A stretch of DNA of 64,000 bases. It comes from Variovorax sp. ZS18.2.2. Its GTDB lineage: Bacteria; Pseudomonadota; Gammaproteobacteria; Burkholderiales; Burkholderiaceae_C. A program made the translations under genes and the position numbers. This document shows, one piece after another, positions 16,532-25,419 of this stretch; position 1 is the stretch's first letter, and each line of letters opens with the position of its first letter. Where the stretch lies: positions 434,001-498,000 of the forward strand of contig NZ_JANLNM010000004.1 in NCBI RefSeq assembly GCF_024701975.1, written 5' to 3'. The notes under the pieces were generated by a model, which saw only the letters and a list, made by a program, of their open reading frames with translations, ran no database searches and had not been told where the DNA came from.

Positions 16532-16942
16532 TCAACGTGCCGGCGCGGGTTGCGCAGGCAGGGGCGTCACGGTTTCGCGGATCACGCCGCCGCCCATCAC
16601 GCTGCCTTCGGTGGTGGTGCGGGCGCCGCCCTTGATGCGGGCTTCGCAATCGGCCTGGTCGGCAGCGGGTTGTTCGGCACAGCGCGCGAGGGCGTTGACC
16701 TGGCCGCGTGCCGGGCTCGGCGTGGTGAGGCCGGCGCGGCCGGCTTCCTGTTTCGCGGCGCCGGCTTCACGCAGGCACGCCGCACGGTCTTGCTGCACGC
16801 CGTCGCACACGGCGCGTTCCTTCTGTGCGCGGGCATCCGTGCCGGGCGCTTGCGCGCTGGCGGTCTGTGCGCCGAAGACGATGAAGCCGCCGGCGGCGAA
16901 GAGGGCCGTGGCGGAAAGAAGGGAACGAACTGTTGTTGTCAT
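16532..16942 (-). CDS. Secreted small Cys-containing protein, intact paralogue
   Basis: This protein has 136 residues. A Sec signal peptide ends near SAQA (about residue 31). The mature protein contains CDGVQQDRAACLREAGAAKQEA, NALARC and DCEARI, giving four conserved Cys, then GSVMGGGVIRE and a Pro/Ala-rich end. AGGAG precedes the ATG by five bases. It lies between the broken copy and cphA. The family is unknown to me; two tandem copies next to cyanophycin genes could be coincidental. A periplasmic location is expected. Confidence 0.7.
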   Translation of the reverse strand: MTTTVRSLLSATALFAAGGFIVFGAQTASAQAPGTDARAQKERAVCDGVQQDRAACLREAGAAKQEAGRAGLTTPSPARGQVNALARCAEQPAADQADCEARIKGGARTTTEGSVMGGGVIRETVTPLPAQPAPAR

Positions 16943-17024
16943 GCGGGCTCCTGGTTGGGGCGCGCATGCCTGCGAGAGGCATTGCGCGACCGGAGCCACA
17001 GTGTTGTGCCGACCCTGGCCCGCG

Positions 17025-17091
17025 GTGTGTGGGACAGGCCCGTTCACCGGGCGGGCCGGACGCGCCCCTGTGTGTGGGACACGTCCGTCAA
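17025..17091 (-). promoter_or_regulatory. Two direct copies of a ~19-bp motif upstream of the secreted-protein genes
   Basis: GTGTGTGGGACAGGCCCGT (17025-17043) and GTGTGTGGGACACGTCCGT (17070-17088), plus-strand reading, match at 17 of 19 positions and are 45 bp apart. They fill the gap between the cphA 3' end and the small secreted-protein genes and lie upstream of the latter. The arrangement suggests an operator with two protein sites; no known regulator is recognised. Confidence 0.4.
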
Positions 17092-17099
17092 CCCCGGGA

Positions 17100-19667
17100 T
17101 CAGCCTGCCGCGATGCGCTGTGCGAGGTGAGCGAGCGCTTCCTCGACCTGGTCGACCAGGATCAGCGACAGGTCACCCGGCTGCAAACGGGCCAGCGCCG
17201 TATCGATCGCCACGAACTCGCCGCGGATCTCGTCGATCTGGCGCGTGCGGCCCGCGCCCTGCAGGCCCTGGCGCAGCAGCGCCATCACCTCGCCATCGGC
17301 GCGGCCCCTTTGCGCGGCATCCTGATAAAGGATCACATCGTCGAAGGCTTCGCCGAGGATCGCCGTCTGGTCGCGGATGTCCGAATCGCGCCGGTCGCCC
17401 GCGCCGCTGATCACCACCGAGCGCTTGTTGGCCGGCATCGTGTCCACGGCCGAGACCAGTGCGCGCATCGCGTCGGTGTTGTGGCCGTAGTCGGCGATCA
17501 CGGTCGCGCCGCGGTAGTCCATGACGTTGAAGCGCCCGGGCACGCCGGCCGCGTCGTTCATGAAGCTCGCGAGGCCGCTGCGGATCGTGTCCCAGTCCAG
17601 GCCCACGGCCCAGGCCGCGGCCACCGAAGCCATCACGTTGTCGACCTGGAAGCCGATGGTGCCGTTGCGCGTGATCGGCACGTCGCGCAGTGCAATGCGC
17701 TCACGCCACGAGCCTTCGGCGGCCACCAGCGTGTCCTGGTCCACATAGACGGTGCGCTTGCCCTGCGCGCGGTGCGTGGCCATCACCGGGTGCATGCGGT
17801 CGGCGGTGAAGAAGATCACATGGCCGGGGCAGCCGGCCGCCATGGCGGCAACGTTCACGTCGGCCGCATTCAGCACCGCGTAGCCGTCGGCGGCCACGTT
17901 GCGCACGATCACGCGCTTCAGCACCGCAAGGTCTTCCACGGTGGTGATGTAGTTCAGGCCCAGGTGGTCGCCGCTGCCGATGTTGGTGACCACGGCCACC
18001 TGGCAGCGGTCGAAGCCGAGGCCTTCGCGCAGCACGCCGCCGCGGGCCACTTCGAACACGGCCGCATCGACGTCGGGGTGCATCAGCACGTTGCGCGCGC
18101 TCTTCGGGCCGCTGCAGTCGCCGCTGTCGGTCTGCCGGCCATCGACGTACACGCCGTCGGTGTTGGTCATGCCGGTGCGCAGGCCGCTGGAGGCGAGCAG
18201 GTGGTTGATGAGGCGCGCGGTGGTCGTCTTGCCATTGGTGCCGGTGACGGCGACCACGGGAATGCGGCCGTCGTCGCCGTGGGCGAACATGGTGTCCATC
18301 ACCGCTTCGCCGACCGCGCGGCCACGGCCGAACGAGGGCGAAATGTGCATGCGCAGACCCGGCGCGGCGTTCACTTCGACCACGCCGCCGTGCTGCTCTT
18401 CGAGCGGGCGCAGCACGTTCTCGCAGACCATGTCGACGCCGCAGATGTGCAGGCCCACCATCTGCGCCGCATCGACCGCGCGCGCGGCCACTTCGGGGTG
18501 CACGGTGTCGGTCACGTCGGTGGCGGTGCCGCCGGTGGAGAGGTTCGCGTTGTTGCGCAGCACCACGCGCTGGCCGCGCTCGGGCACGCTCTCGGGCGTG
18601 AGGCCCTGCGATTCGAGCCGGCCGATGGCGATGTCATCGAGGCGGATCTTGGTGAGCGAGGTGGCGTGGCCCTCGCCGCGGCGCGGGTCGAGGTTCACGG
18701 TGTCCACCAGTTGGCGCACGGTGAGCTGGCCGTCGCCGATCACCTGCGGCGGATCGCGCCGCGCGGCGGCCACGAGCCGGTCGCCCACCACCAGCAGGCG
18801 GAAGTCGAAGCCCGGCAGGAATTTCTCGACCATCACTTCGCCGTAGACGGCGGCCGAGTCGTAGGCCGAGGTCAGCTGTTCCTTGGTGGTGATGTTGACG
18901 GTGACGCCCTTGCCCTGGTTGCCGTCCTGCGGCTTGACCACGACCGGCAGGCCGATTTCACCGGCCGCGACCCAGCCGTCTTCGGCGCTGGAGACGGGGC
19001 GGCCCAGCGGCACCGGCACGCCGGCGGCGTTGAGCAGCTGCTTGGTCAGTTCCTTGTCCTGCGCGATCGATTCGGCCACGCCGCTGGTGCTGTCGACCTC
19101 GGCGGCCTGGATGCGGCGCTGCTTGGCACCCCAGCCGAATTGCACCAGGCTGCCGCTCGTGAGGCGACGGTATGGAATGCCGCGCGCCACGGCGGCATCG
19201 ACGATGGAGCCGGTGCTCGGGCCGAGGCGCTCGGATTCGTCCAGGTCGCGCAGGTCGGTGATGGCGGCGGTGGCGTCGAAGGGCGTGTCGGCCAGCGCGG
19301 CGGCGATCAGCTGTTCGGCCAGTTCGATCGCGCGGCGGCCCACGGCCTCTTCGCTGTACTGGAACACGACCTGGTAGACGCCGTCTTCCACCGTCGGCGC
19401 GGTGTGGCCGAAGTTGACGGCGCAGCCGGCCTGCGCCTGCAGCGCCACGGCCGCGTTTTCGAGCACATGGGCGAGCGCCAGCGGCTGGCCCAGCACCATC
19501 GGGTGCAGTTCGCCAATGGTCGGGAAGCGGGCGCGCAGGCGCGCTTCGAAACCGGCGAGCTTGCTGATGGCGTTTTCATCGCCTTCGCAGGCCACGACCG
19601 CTTCGATGGCGGTGTGGCGGCTCCAGAGATTGGGCCCGCGAAGGGCTCGGATGCGGGTGACTTTCAT
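17100..19667 (-). CDS. cphA: Cyanophycin synthetase CphA
   Basis: This protein has 855 residues, close to the known ~870. An N-terminal domain (1-160, starting MKVTRIRALRGPNLW) is followed by an ATP-grasp domain (about 160-430, VVVKPQDGNQGKGV and EVNAAPGLRMH) that adds Asp to the backbone. A Mur-ligase-like domain follows, with an intact P-loop GTNGKTT at residues 476-482, which adds Arg. It polymerises the storage peptide multi-L-arginyl-poly-L-aspartate in the cytoplasm with ATP. A paralogous CphA' gene lies 119 bp upstream on the same strand. No cyanophycinase gene is in the window. Confidence 0.92.
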   Translation of the reverse strand: MKVTRIRALRGPNLWSRHTAIEAVVACEGDENAISKLAGFEARLRARFPTIGELHPMVLGQPLALAHVLENAAVALQAQAGCAVNFGHTAPTVEDGVYQVVFQYSEEAVGRRAIELAEQLIAAALADTPFDATAAITDLRDLDESERLGPSTGSIVDAAVARGIPYRRLTSGSLVQFGWGAKQRRIQAAEVDSTSGVAESIAQDKELTKQLLNAAGVPVPLGRPVSSAEDGWVAAGEIGLPVVVKPQDGNQGKGVTVNITTKEQLTSAYDSAAVYGEVMVEKFLPGFDFRLLVVGDRLVAAARRDPPQVIGDGQLTVRQLVDTVNLDPRRGEGHATSLTKIRLDDIAIGRLESQGLTPESVPERGQRVVLRNNANLSTGGTATDVTDTVHPEVAARAVDAAQMVGLHICGVDMVCENVLRPLEEQHGGVVEVNAAPGLRMHISPSFGRGRAVGEAVMDTMFAHGDDGRIPVVAVTGTNGKTTTARLINHLLASSGLRTGMTNTDGVYVDGRQTDSGDCSGPKSARNVLMHPDVDAAVFEVARGGVLREGLGFDRCQVAVVTNIGSGDHLGLNYITTVEDLAVLKRVIVRNVAADGYAVLNAADVNVAAMAAGCPGHVIFFTADRMHPVMATHRAQGKRTVYVDQDTLVAAEGSWRERIALRDVPITRNGTIGFQVDNVMASVAAAWAVGLDWDTIRSGLASFMNDAAGVPGRFNVMDYRGATVIADYGHNTDAMRALVSAVDTMPANKRSVVISGAGDRRDSDIRDQTAILGEAFDDVILYQDAAQRGRADGEVMALLRQGLQGAGRTRQIDEIRGEFVAIDTALARLQPGDLSLILVDQVEEALAHLAQRIAAG

Positions 19668-19710
19668 GGGGCACTGACTTATTCAAGAAACACCGTGGAA
19701 CCGGCTTTGC

Positions 19711-19783
19711 CGGGCCACTGGTGTTGCCCCCGGTAGGGGGTTGGAGAAGCGACACGAAGTGCGCGAAGCCTGGGGGCGAGCAT
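19711..19783. repeat. Comamonadaceae-type intergenic repeat between cphA and cphA'
   Basis: The stretch carries CCCCCGGTAGGGGG (a short hairpin) followed by AGCGACACGAAGTGCGCGAAG and CTGGGGGC. I recognise this as a repeat found between genes in many Acidovorax/Variovorax-type genomes (from memory). It occupies most of the 119-bp gap between the two cyanophycin genes. Function unknown. Confidence 0.55.
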
Positions 19784-19786
19784 CAT

Positions 19787-22078
19787 TCATGCGAATTGGG
19801 GTTGAAGGGGCTGCGTTTGCGAGAGTTGCAGCGAAGCCAGGGCCGCCTGCAGGTCGGCTTCGAAAGCCTCCACGCCGGCGCCGATCAGGTTCAGCGGAAT
19901 GCCCATGGCCCAGGCGGCGGCCACGGCGGCCAGCAAGCTTTCGAGCGTCACACCGGCATGGGTGGCGCGCCAGATCGTGAGGCGCCCCAGGCCCGGCAGG
20001 AACGATTCGCTGCTGCCGTTGGCCAGCACCACGCGGTCTTGCCGCACGAGCACGGCCTTGCCGCCGGCGCTCTGGTGCGCGGTGAGTGCTGCGGCCTGCG
20101 GGTCGGCCGAATACAGGATGACGGCGCCATCGCACAGTGGCGCGAGGCCGGCCACGCGCGCATCGGCCGCATTCAGCACGGCCGTACCTTCGCCCAGCAC
20201 CACGTCGACCTGGGTGCGCAGCACCTTCACCATCTGGTCGCTCTCGGTGATGTCGTAGTCGGCGAGCGCTTCGGCGCCTTCGAGGTCGGTCACGATGCCG
20301 ACTTCGCAGCGGTCGTAGGCCAGGCCGTCGCGCAGGATGGTCTCGGCGCCGTTCTCGATCACCACGGCCTGCACCGCGCGGTTCACGAGCAGGCGGTGGC
20401 CGGCTTCCCAGTTGGCGCTGTCGCGCGCATCGACGCGGCGGCGCTCCAGGAACAGGCCATCGCGGCAGGCCAGGCCCGTGTGGCGCCCGCCCAGGTTGAT
20501 GAGCCAGGCAACCAGGCGCGCGAGCACCGCGGTGTCCTGCGAGCCGGCCACGCCGACCACGGGAATGCGGCCGGGCGCGTCGTTGGGGAACAGGTGGTCG
20601 CAGATCGCGCGGCCCACCGGGCGCGGCGAGCCGACGGCCGGCTTCAGGTGCATCAGGAGACCCGGGCCGGCGTTGACTTCGACGATCGCGCCGCGCTGCG
20701 GGCCGAGCGGCTTGGAGATGTCCAGCGCCACGAGGTCGATGCCCGCGATGTCCAGGCCCACCACGCGCGCGGCCAGCACGGCGGCGTGCGCGACTTCGGG
20801 GTGGACCTGGTCGGTGCAGTCGTTGGCCATGTTGCCGTTGCGCTGGATCGTGACCACGCGGCCGGCGGCCGGCACTGCCGCGCCATCGAGTTCCTGGCGT
20901 TTGAGTTCGAGCTGCAGCTTGGCGTCGGTGGCCAGCACGATCAGGTCGAGCGGGTATTCCTCTTCGGCGCCGCGGCGCGGGTCGCTGTTGAGCTGCTTTT
21001 CGATGAGTTCGGCCACGCTGAGCTTGCCGTCGCCGGTCACGGTGATGATCTCGCCGCGCGCGGCCGCCACCACTTCGCCGCCCACCACCAGCAGGCGGTG
21101 TTCGTGGCCGCGGATGAAGCGCTCGACCATCACGTCGCTGCCTTCGGGCTCGGCGACCGCGAAGGCGGCCATGACTTCTTCGCGCGTCGTCAGTTCGAGC
21201 GACACGCCGCGGCCGTGGTTGGCATCCGAGGGTTTCACGACCACCGGCAGGCCGATGTCCTCGGCGGCTTCCCAGGCTTCTTCGGCACTGGCGACGATCT
21301 GGCCTTCGGGCACCGGCACGCCGCAGCTCGCGAGCAGGGACTTGGTCAGTTCCTTGTCGCTGGCGATCGATTCGCCGATGGCGCTGGTGTAGTCGGTCTC
21401 GGCGGTCCAGATGCGCTGCTGATTGGCGCCGTAGCCCAGTTGCACGAGGTTGCCGCTGTTCAGGCGCATGTGCGGGATGCCGCGGTCGGTGGCGGCGGAA
21501 ACGATGGCGGCGGTGCTCGGGCCGAGGTAGCAGTCTTCGACCTTGGCCTTGACCGCGTCGACGGCCTTTTGCACTTCGGCAGCGGTGAACGGGTCGTTGT
21601 TGATGGCGGCCATCAGGAGCTTGTGCCCCTCGGCCAGCGCCACTCGGGCGACCTGCTCGTCGCGCGCCCGGAACACCATGCGGTAGACGCCGTGCTCCGA
21701 GGTGCTACGGGTTTGCCCGAACCCGGTCGGCATGCCGGCCAGGTTCAGCAGTTCGATGACGACGTGCTCGAGCACGTGGCCCGACCAGGTGCCTTCGGTC
21801 AGCCGCTGGATGAAGCCGCCGCGCTCGCCCACGCCGCAGTGGTGCTCGATGAGCGCCGGCAGCAGGCCCGTGAGGCGGTCGGTGAAACCGTCGATCTTGT
21901 TGGAGGGGAAATCTTCCAGTTGGCCCAGATCGAGCCAGACTTCGAGCACCGGACGGTAGGTCCAGAGGTTGGGACCGCGCAAATAGTTGATGCGCAGCAG
22001 GCGGATGTCGTCGAAACGGGTCATGCAAACGTTCGATGTGCTTTGGCCGAGCACCACGGCGCCTTCAAGCGCGCCCAT
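19787..22078 (-). CDS. cphA': CphA' : cyanophycin synthetase paralogue with degenerate Mur-ligase P-loop
   Basis: This protein has 763 residues, about 90 shorter than CphA. The N-terminal (YLRGPNLWTYRP) and ATP-grasp domains (VVVKPSDANHGRGV, EVNAGPGLLMH) are well kept. At the place where CphA has GTNGKTT it reads GVAGSQDTAVL (residues 509-519), so the ATP-binding loop of the Arg-adding site is lost. This resembles CphA2 of cyanobacteria, which works with one active site, and the cphA' gene of Ralstonia. It may form a complex with CphA or polymerise a dipeptide. The start is uncertain: ATG 22078 or in-frame ATG 22024; neither has a clear ribosome site. Confidence 0.85.
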   Translation of the reverse strand: MGALEGAVVLGQSTSNVCMTRFDDIRLLRINYLRGPNLWTYRPVLEVWLDLGQLEDFPSNKIDGFTDRLTGLLPALIEHHCGVGERGGFIQRLTEGTWSGHVLEHVVIELLNLAGMPTGFGQTRSTSEHGVYRMVFRARDEQVARVALAEGHKLLMAAINNDPFTAAEVQKAVDAVKAKVEDCYLGPSTAAIVSAATDRGIPHMRLNSGNLVQLGYGANQQRIWTAETDYTSAIGESIASDKELTKSLLASCGVPVPEGQIVASAEEAWEAAEDIGLPVVVKPSDANHGRGVSLELTTREEVMAAFAVAEPEGSDVMVERFIRGHEHRLLVVGGEVVAAARGEIITVTGDGKLSVAELIEKQLNSDPRRGAEEEYPLDLIVLATDAKLQLELKRQELDGAAVPAAGRVVTIQRNGNMANDCTDQVHPEVAHAAVLAARVVGLDIAGIDLVALDISKPLGPQRGAIVEVNAGPGLLMHLKPAVGSPRPVGRAICDHLFPNDAPGRIPVVGVAGSQDTAVLARLVAWLINLGGRHTGLACRDGLFLERRRVDARDSANWEAGHRLLVNRAVQAVVIENGAETILRDGLAYDRCEVGIVTDLEGAEALADYDITESDQMVKVLRTQVDVVLGEGTAVLNAADARVAGLAPLCDGAVILYSADPQAAALTAHQSAGGKAVLVRQDRVVLANGSSESFLPGLGRLTIWRATHAGVTLESLLAAVAAAWAMGIPLNLIGAGVEAFEADLQAALASLQLSQTQPLQPQFA

Positions 22079-22163
22079 GGCAATCAGTCAGAATCGGCGC
22101 CCGACAAAGGACGCCATGACGCGGTCCCTGCGGCCCGCGACGGGCAAGAGTCAAAGAAACACA

Positions 22164-24437
22164 ATGCAACATCACGATCCAGTCGGCACCCGGGAGGGCG
22201 AAATCGAGGCGGCTTCAGACGCGCTGAAAAACCGGCTCGCAGTCGCGGAAAACGTTCTGGTAACACTGGCGGTTGACCTCGATTACGAACTTCGTTTCGC
22301 TTTCGGCTTAGTTGCCCTGACTGACCAGCGCCTGATTGCGCTGGAGCCGGGCGGCGAATGGTGTGAGTGGCCGCTCACAGAACCCGCACTTCAATTGCGC
22401 CTGGCCGACCATTCGGGCGTCGGCACGCTTGACCTGATCGGCCCCGATGGCCGTTTGGCGCGCTGGCGCTACACGCTGGCCAGCCAGGCCAATGCGCTGC
22501 GCCTGCTCAAGCTCTTCGGTCAGCGCGCGACCGATGTCGCGGAGGCGACACCCGAGGCCATCGACGGCGACGAGCCGGCCGACACCGAACTCCAGACCCC
22601 CCCCTCGACCTGGGTGCTGCTGCGCCTGGGCCGTTTCGCCAAGCCGTACCGCAAACAGCTTTTCCTGGGGTTTTTCCTGACCCTGCTTTCGACCGCCGCC
22701 ACGCTGGTGCCGCCGTACCTGACCATTCCGCTGATGGACGACATCCTGATCCCGTTCCAGAACGGCAAGCAGATCGATCCGGGCCTGGTGGGCCTCTACC
22801 TGAGCGGCCTCCTGGGCGCCGCGCTGCTGGGCTGGGGCCTGGGCTGGGCGCGCACCTATCTGCTGGCACTGGTGTCCGAGCGCATCGGCGCGGACCTGCG
22901 CACCAGCACTTATGAACACCTGCTGACCCTGCCGCTCGACTATTTCGGCGGCAAGCGCACCGGCGACCTGATGTCGCGCATCGGCTCGGAAACCGACCGC
23001 ATCAACGTCTTCCTGTCGCTGCATGCGCTCGATTTCGCCAACGACGTGCTGATGATCGTCATGACGGCGGCCATCCTGATCTCCATCAACCCGCTGCTTG
23101 CGGTGGTCACGCTGGTGCCGCTGCCCTTCATCGCCTGGATGATCCACGTGGTGCGAGATCGCCTGCGCACCGGCTTCGAGAAGATCGACCGCGTCTGGTC
23201 CGAGGTGACCAACGTGCTGGCCGACACCATTCCCGGCATCCGCGTGGTCAAGGCCTTTGCGCAGGAACGCCGCGAAGCCGACCGCTTCCGCACCGCCAAC
23301 GCCTACAACCTGCAGGTCAACGACAAGCTCAACCGCACCTGGTCGGTGTTCACGCCGACCGTGTCGCTGCTGACCGAAATCGGCCTTCTCGTGGTGTGGG
23401 GCTTCGGCATCTGGCAGGTCTCGCGTGGCAGCATCACGGTGGGTGTGCTCACCGCCTTCATCGCCTACATCGGCCGCTTCTATACGCGCATGGATTCGAT
23501 GAGCCGCATCGTCTCGGTCACGCAGAAGGCCGCCGCCGGCGCCAAGCGCATCTTCGACATCCTCGACCACGTGAGCAACGTGCCCGAGCCGGTGAACCCG
23601 GTGAAGGTGGAGCGCGTGCAGGGCCGCATCGAGATGAGCGGCCTCGGTTTCCGCTACGGCTCGCGCGCGGTGATCCACGACCTGAACCTCGTGATCGAAC
23701 CCGGCGAGATGATCGGCCTCGTGGGCCACAGCGGCTCGGGCAAGAGCACGCTGGTCAACCTGATCTGCCGCTTCTACGACGTGACCGACGGCGCCATCAA
23801 GGTCGACGGCACCGACATCCGCCGCTTCGCCGTGGCTGACTACCGGCGGCATGTGGGGCTGGTGCTGCAGGAGCCGTTTCTCTTCTTCGGCACCATCGCG
23901 CAGAACATCGCCTACGGCAAGCCCGACGCCACGCGCGAAGAGGTGGTGGCCGCCGCCCGCGCCGCGCACGCGCACGACTTCATCCTGCGCCTGCCGCACG
24001 GCTACGACTCGCTGGTCGGCGAGCGCGGCCAGGGGCTCTCGGGTGGCGAGCGCCAGCGCATCAGCATTGCGCGCGCACTGCTGATCGATCCGCGCATCCT
24101 GATCCTCGACGAAGCCACTTCGGCGGTGGACACCGAGACCGAGAAGGAAATCCAGAAGGCGCTGGACAACCTCGTGCAGGGCCGCACCACCATCGCCATC
24201 GCCCACCGGCTGTCGACGCTGCGCAAGGCCGACCGGCTCGTGGTCATGGACCGCGGCGAGGTGGTCGAGGTCGGGCCGCACGATGCGCTCATGGCCAAGC
24301 AGGGCGCCTACTGGCGGCTCTACCAGGCGCAGCTGCGCCAGGCCGACGACGATGCGAGCGAAGGTGCTGTCGACGAACGCGCCGGCGCGCAGTTGCCACT
24401 CATCAGCCACGCAGCCCATCCGGCAGGTGACGCATGA
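22164..24437 (+). CDS. ABC transporter with N-terminal PH-like domain, cyanophycin-locus type
   Basis: This protein has 757 residues. An N-terminal ~130-residue region (ENVLVTLAVDLD, GLVALTDQRLIAL) resembles bacterial PH-like domains. Six membrane helices (about 165-450, MsbA-like) and a nucleotide-binding domain follow, with Walker A GHSGSGKST, signature LSGGERQR and Walker B LILDEATS. It should be a homodimeric exporter in the inner membrane. It is divergent from cphA' and coupled to a DUF1854 gene by ATGA. This pair is known to accompany cyanophycin genes in betaproteobacteria; the substrate is not known to me. ATG 22164 chosen because the frame upstream is antisense to cphA'. Confidence 0.85.
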   Translation: MQHHDPVGTREGEIEAASDALKNRLAVAENVLVTLAVDLDYELRFAFGLVALTDQRLIALEPGGEWCEWPLTEPALQLRLADHSGVGTLDLIGPDGRLARWRYTLASQANALRLLKLFGQRATDVAEATPEAIDGDEPADTELQTPPSTWVLLRLGRFAKPYRKQLFLGFFLTLLSTAATLVPPYLTIPLMDDILIPFQNGKQIDPGLVGLYLSGLLGAALLGWGLGWARTYLLALVSERIGADLRTSTYEHLLTLPLDYFGGKRTGDLMSRIGSETDRINVFLSLHALDFANDVLMIVMTAAILISINPLLAVVTLVPLPFIAWMIHVVRDRLRTGFEKIDRVWSEVTNVLADTIPGIRVVKAFAQERREADRFRTANAYNLQVNDKLNRTWSVFTPTVSLLTEIGLLVVWGFGIWQVSRGSITVGVLTAFIAYIGRFYTRMDSMSRIVSVTQKAAAGAKRIFDILDHVSNVPEPVNPVKVERVQGRIEMSGLGFRYGSRAVIHDLNLVIEPGEMIGLVGHSGSGKSTLVNLICRFYDVTDGAIKVDGTDIRRFAVADYRRHVGLVLQEPFLFFGTIAQNIAYGKPDATREEVVAAARAAHAHDFILRLPHGYDSLVGERGQGLSGGERQRISIARALLIDPRILILDEATSAVDTETEKEIQKALDNLVQGRTTIAIAHRLSTLRKADRLVVMDRGEVVEVGPHDALMAKQGAYWRLYQAQLRQADDDASEGAVDERAGAQLPLISHAAHPAGDA

Positions 24438-24907
24438 CAGACAACACCACATTTGATCTGGAGCGCGACGCCTTCGGCCGCCTCGTGCTGACCGACGCCC
24501 AGGGCGAGCGCCACGTCGGCATCACGCCCGTGCGCGCCTTTCCGCTCACGGCGCCCGGCGAGGGCATCTCGCTGGTCGGCGGCGACGGCCGCGAGCTGGT
24601 CTGGATCGACCGCGTCGAGACGCTGCCGCCGCAGACCCGGGCATTGCTCGAGGAAGAACTCGCGGTGCGCGACTTCGCCCCCACGCTGCTGAAACTGCAC
24701 AAGGTCTCCAGCTTCGGCGTGCCCAGCACCTGGACCGTGAGCACCGACCGCGGCGACACCAGCTTCGTGCTCAAGGCCGAGGAAGATATCCGCCGGCTCG
24801 AAGGCGGCGCGCTGCTGATCGCGAGCGCGCACGGCGTGCAGTTCCGCATTCCCGATACGAAGGCGCTCGACCGGCCTTCACGCAAGCTGCTCGAACGGTT
24901 CCTCTAA
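24434..24907 (+). CDS. DUF1854 family protein, cyanophycin-locus partner of the ABC exporter
   Basis: This soluble protein of 157 residues belongs to the DUF1854 family. It contains GVTPVRAFPLTAP-like and LVWIDRVETLP motifs near residues 28-60 and a C-terminal DRPSRKLLERFL. Its ATG overlaps the stop of the ABC transporter gene, so the two are co-translated. No catalytic motif is visible; a role as regulatory or adaptor subunit of the transporter is an inference. It ends 18 bp before a convergent gene. Confidence 0.8.
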   Translation: MTDNTTFDLERDAFGRLVLTDAQGERHVGITPVRAFPLTAPGEGISLVGGDGRELVWIDRVETLPPQTRALLEEELAVRDFAPTLLKLHKVSSFGVPSTWTVSTDRGDTSFVLKAEEDIRRLEGGALLIASAHGVQFRIPDTKALDRPSRKLLERFL

Positions 24908-24925
24908 GAAAGCCGCTCGGCCGTC

Positions 24926-25384
24926 CTAGTGCGCGCCGACCGACACCATGACCTGCATCGGCGGGGCCTTCTCGAAGAACATCGTCATCTCGTAGCTGCG
25001 GCCCCATTGCAGCGGCACCTTCAGGTTGCGCAGCACCATGTGCGGGCGGTCCTTGCCGAAATCGAGCTTGTCGGCCGGCGCAAAGTCGATGCTCTTGATC
25101 GCCTTGGCCGAGGGCGCGTCGCTGCTGCGAAATTCCACCGACTCGGCGTAGGGCGTGCTCACGCGCACCAGGCGGTCCTTGCTGCGCACGCTTTCCATGG
25201 TGAAGTAGATCGGTGCGGACGCCAGCTGGCCTTCTTCCGTGGCGTCGGCCCAGGGATGGATCAGCGTGAAGTCCAGGCCGTAGTACTCGTGCGCCGAAGC
25301 GGCGATCGGCGAGAGCACCAGCGTCAGCAAAAGGACGCGCCGCACGGCGGAAGCGATGCGGGAGAAGCGCGGGGTGGGTGTCAT
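24926..25384 (-). CDS. Small secreted protein, possibly PCu(A)C-like copper chaperone
   Basis: This protein has 152 residues with a signal peptide ending near SASAHE (about residue 32). The mature protein begins EYYGLDFTLIHPWADAT, and later has RPHMVLRNLKVPLQWG, a layout like the PCu(A)C (DUF461) cupredoxin-fold metallochaperones, where HxM-type residues bind Cu(I). The full Met/His motif is not evident, so metal binding is uncertain. It is the last gene of an eight-gene minus-strand cluster. The ATG at 25384 sits 35 bp after the oxygenase gene. Confidence 0.55.
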   Translation of the reverse strand: MTPTPRFSRIASAVRRVLLLTLVLSPIAASAHEYYGLDFTLIHPWADATEEGQLASAPIYFTMESVRSKDRLVRVSTPYAESVEFRSSDAPSAKAIKSIDFAPADKLDFGKDRPHMVLRNLKVPLQWGRSYEMTMFFEKAPPMQVMVSVGAH

Positions 25385-25419
25385 GGGGTCGGGAATGAAA
25401 GAAGAGAGAGTTCGACGCC

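Noticed and set aside
15945..19736. A 1263-codon open frame on the plus strand across the cyanophycin region
   Set aside because: It is antisense to cphA and the secreted proteins, has His/Ala/Val-rich composition typical of a reverse frame in GC-rich DNA, and no domain.
19721..22276. An 851-codon plus-strand frame antisense to cphA'
   Set aside because: Same mirror-frame composition; cphA' has clear family motifs on the other strand.
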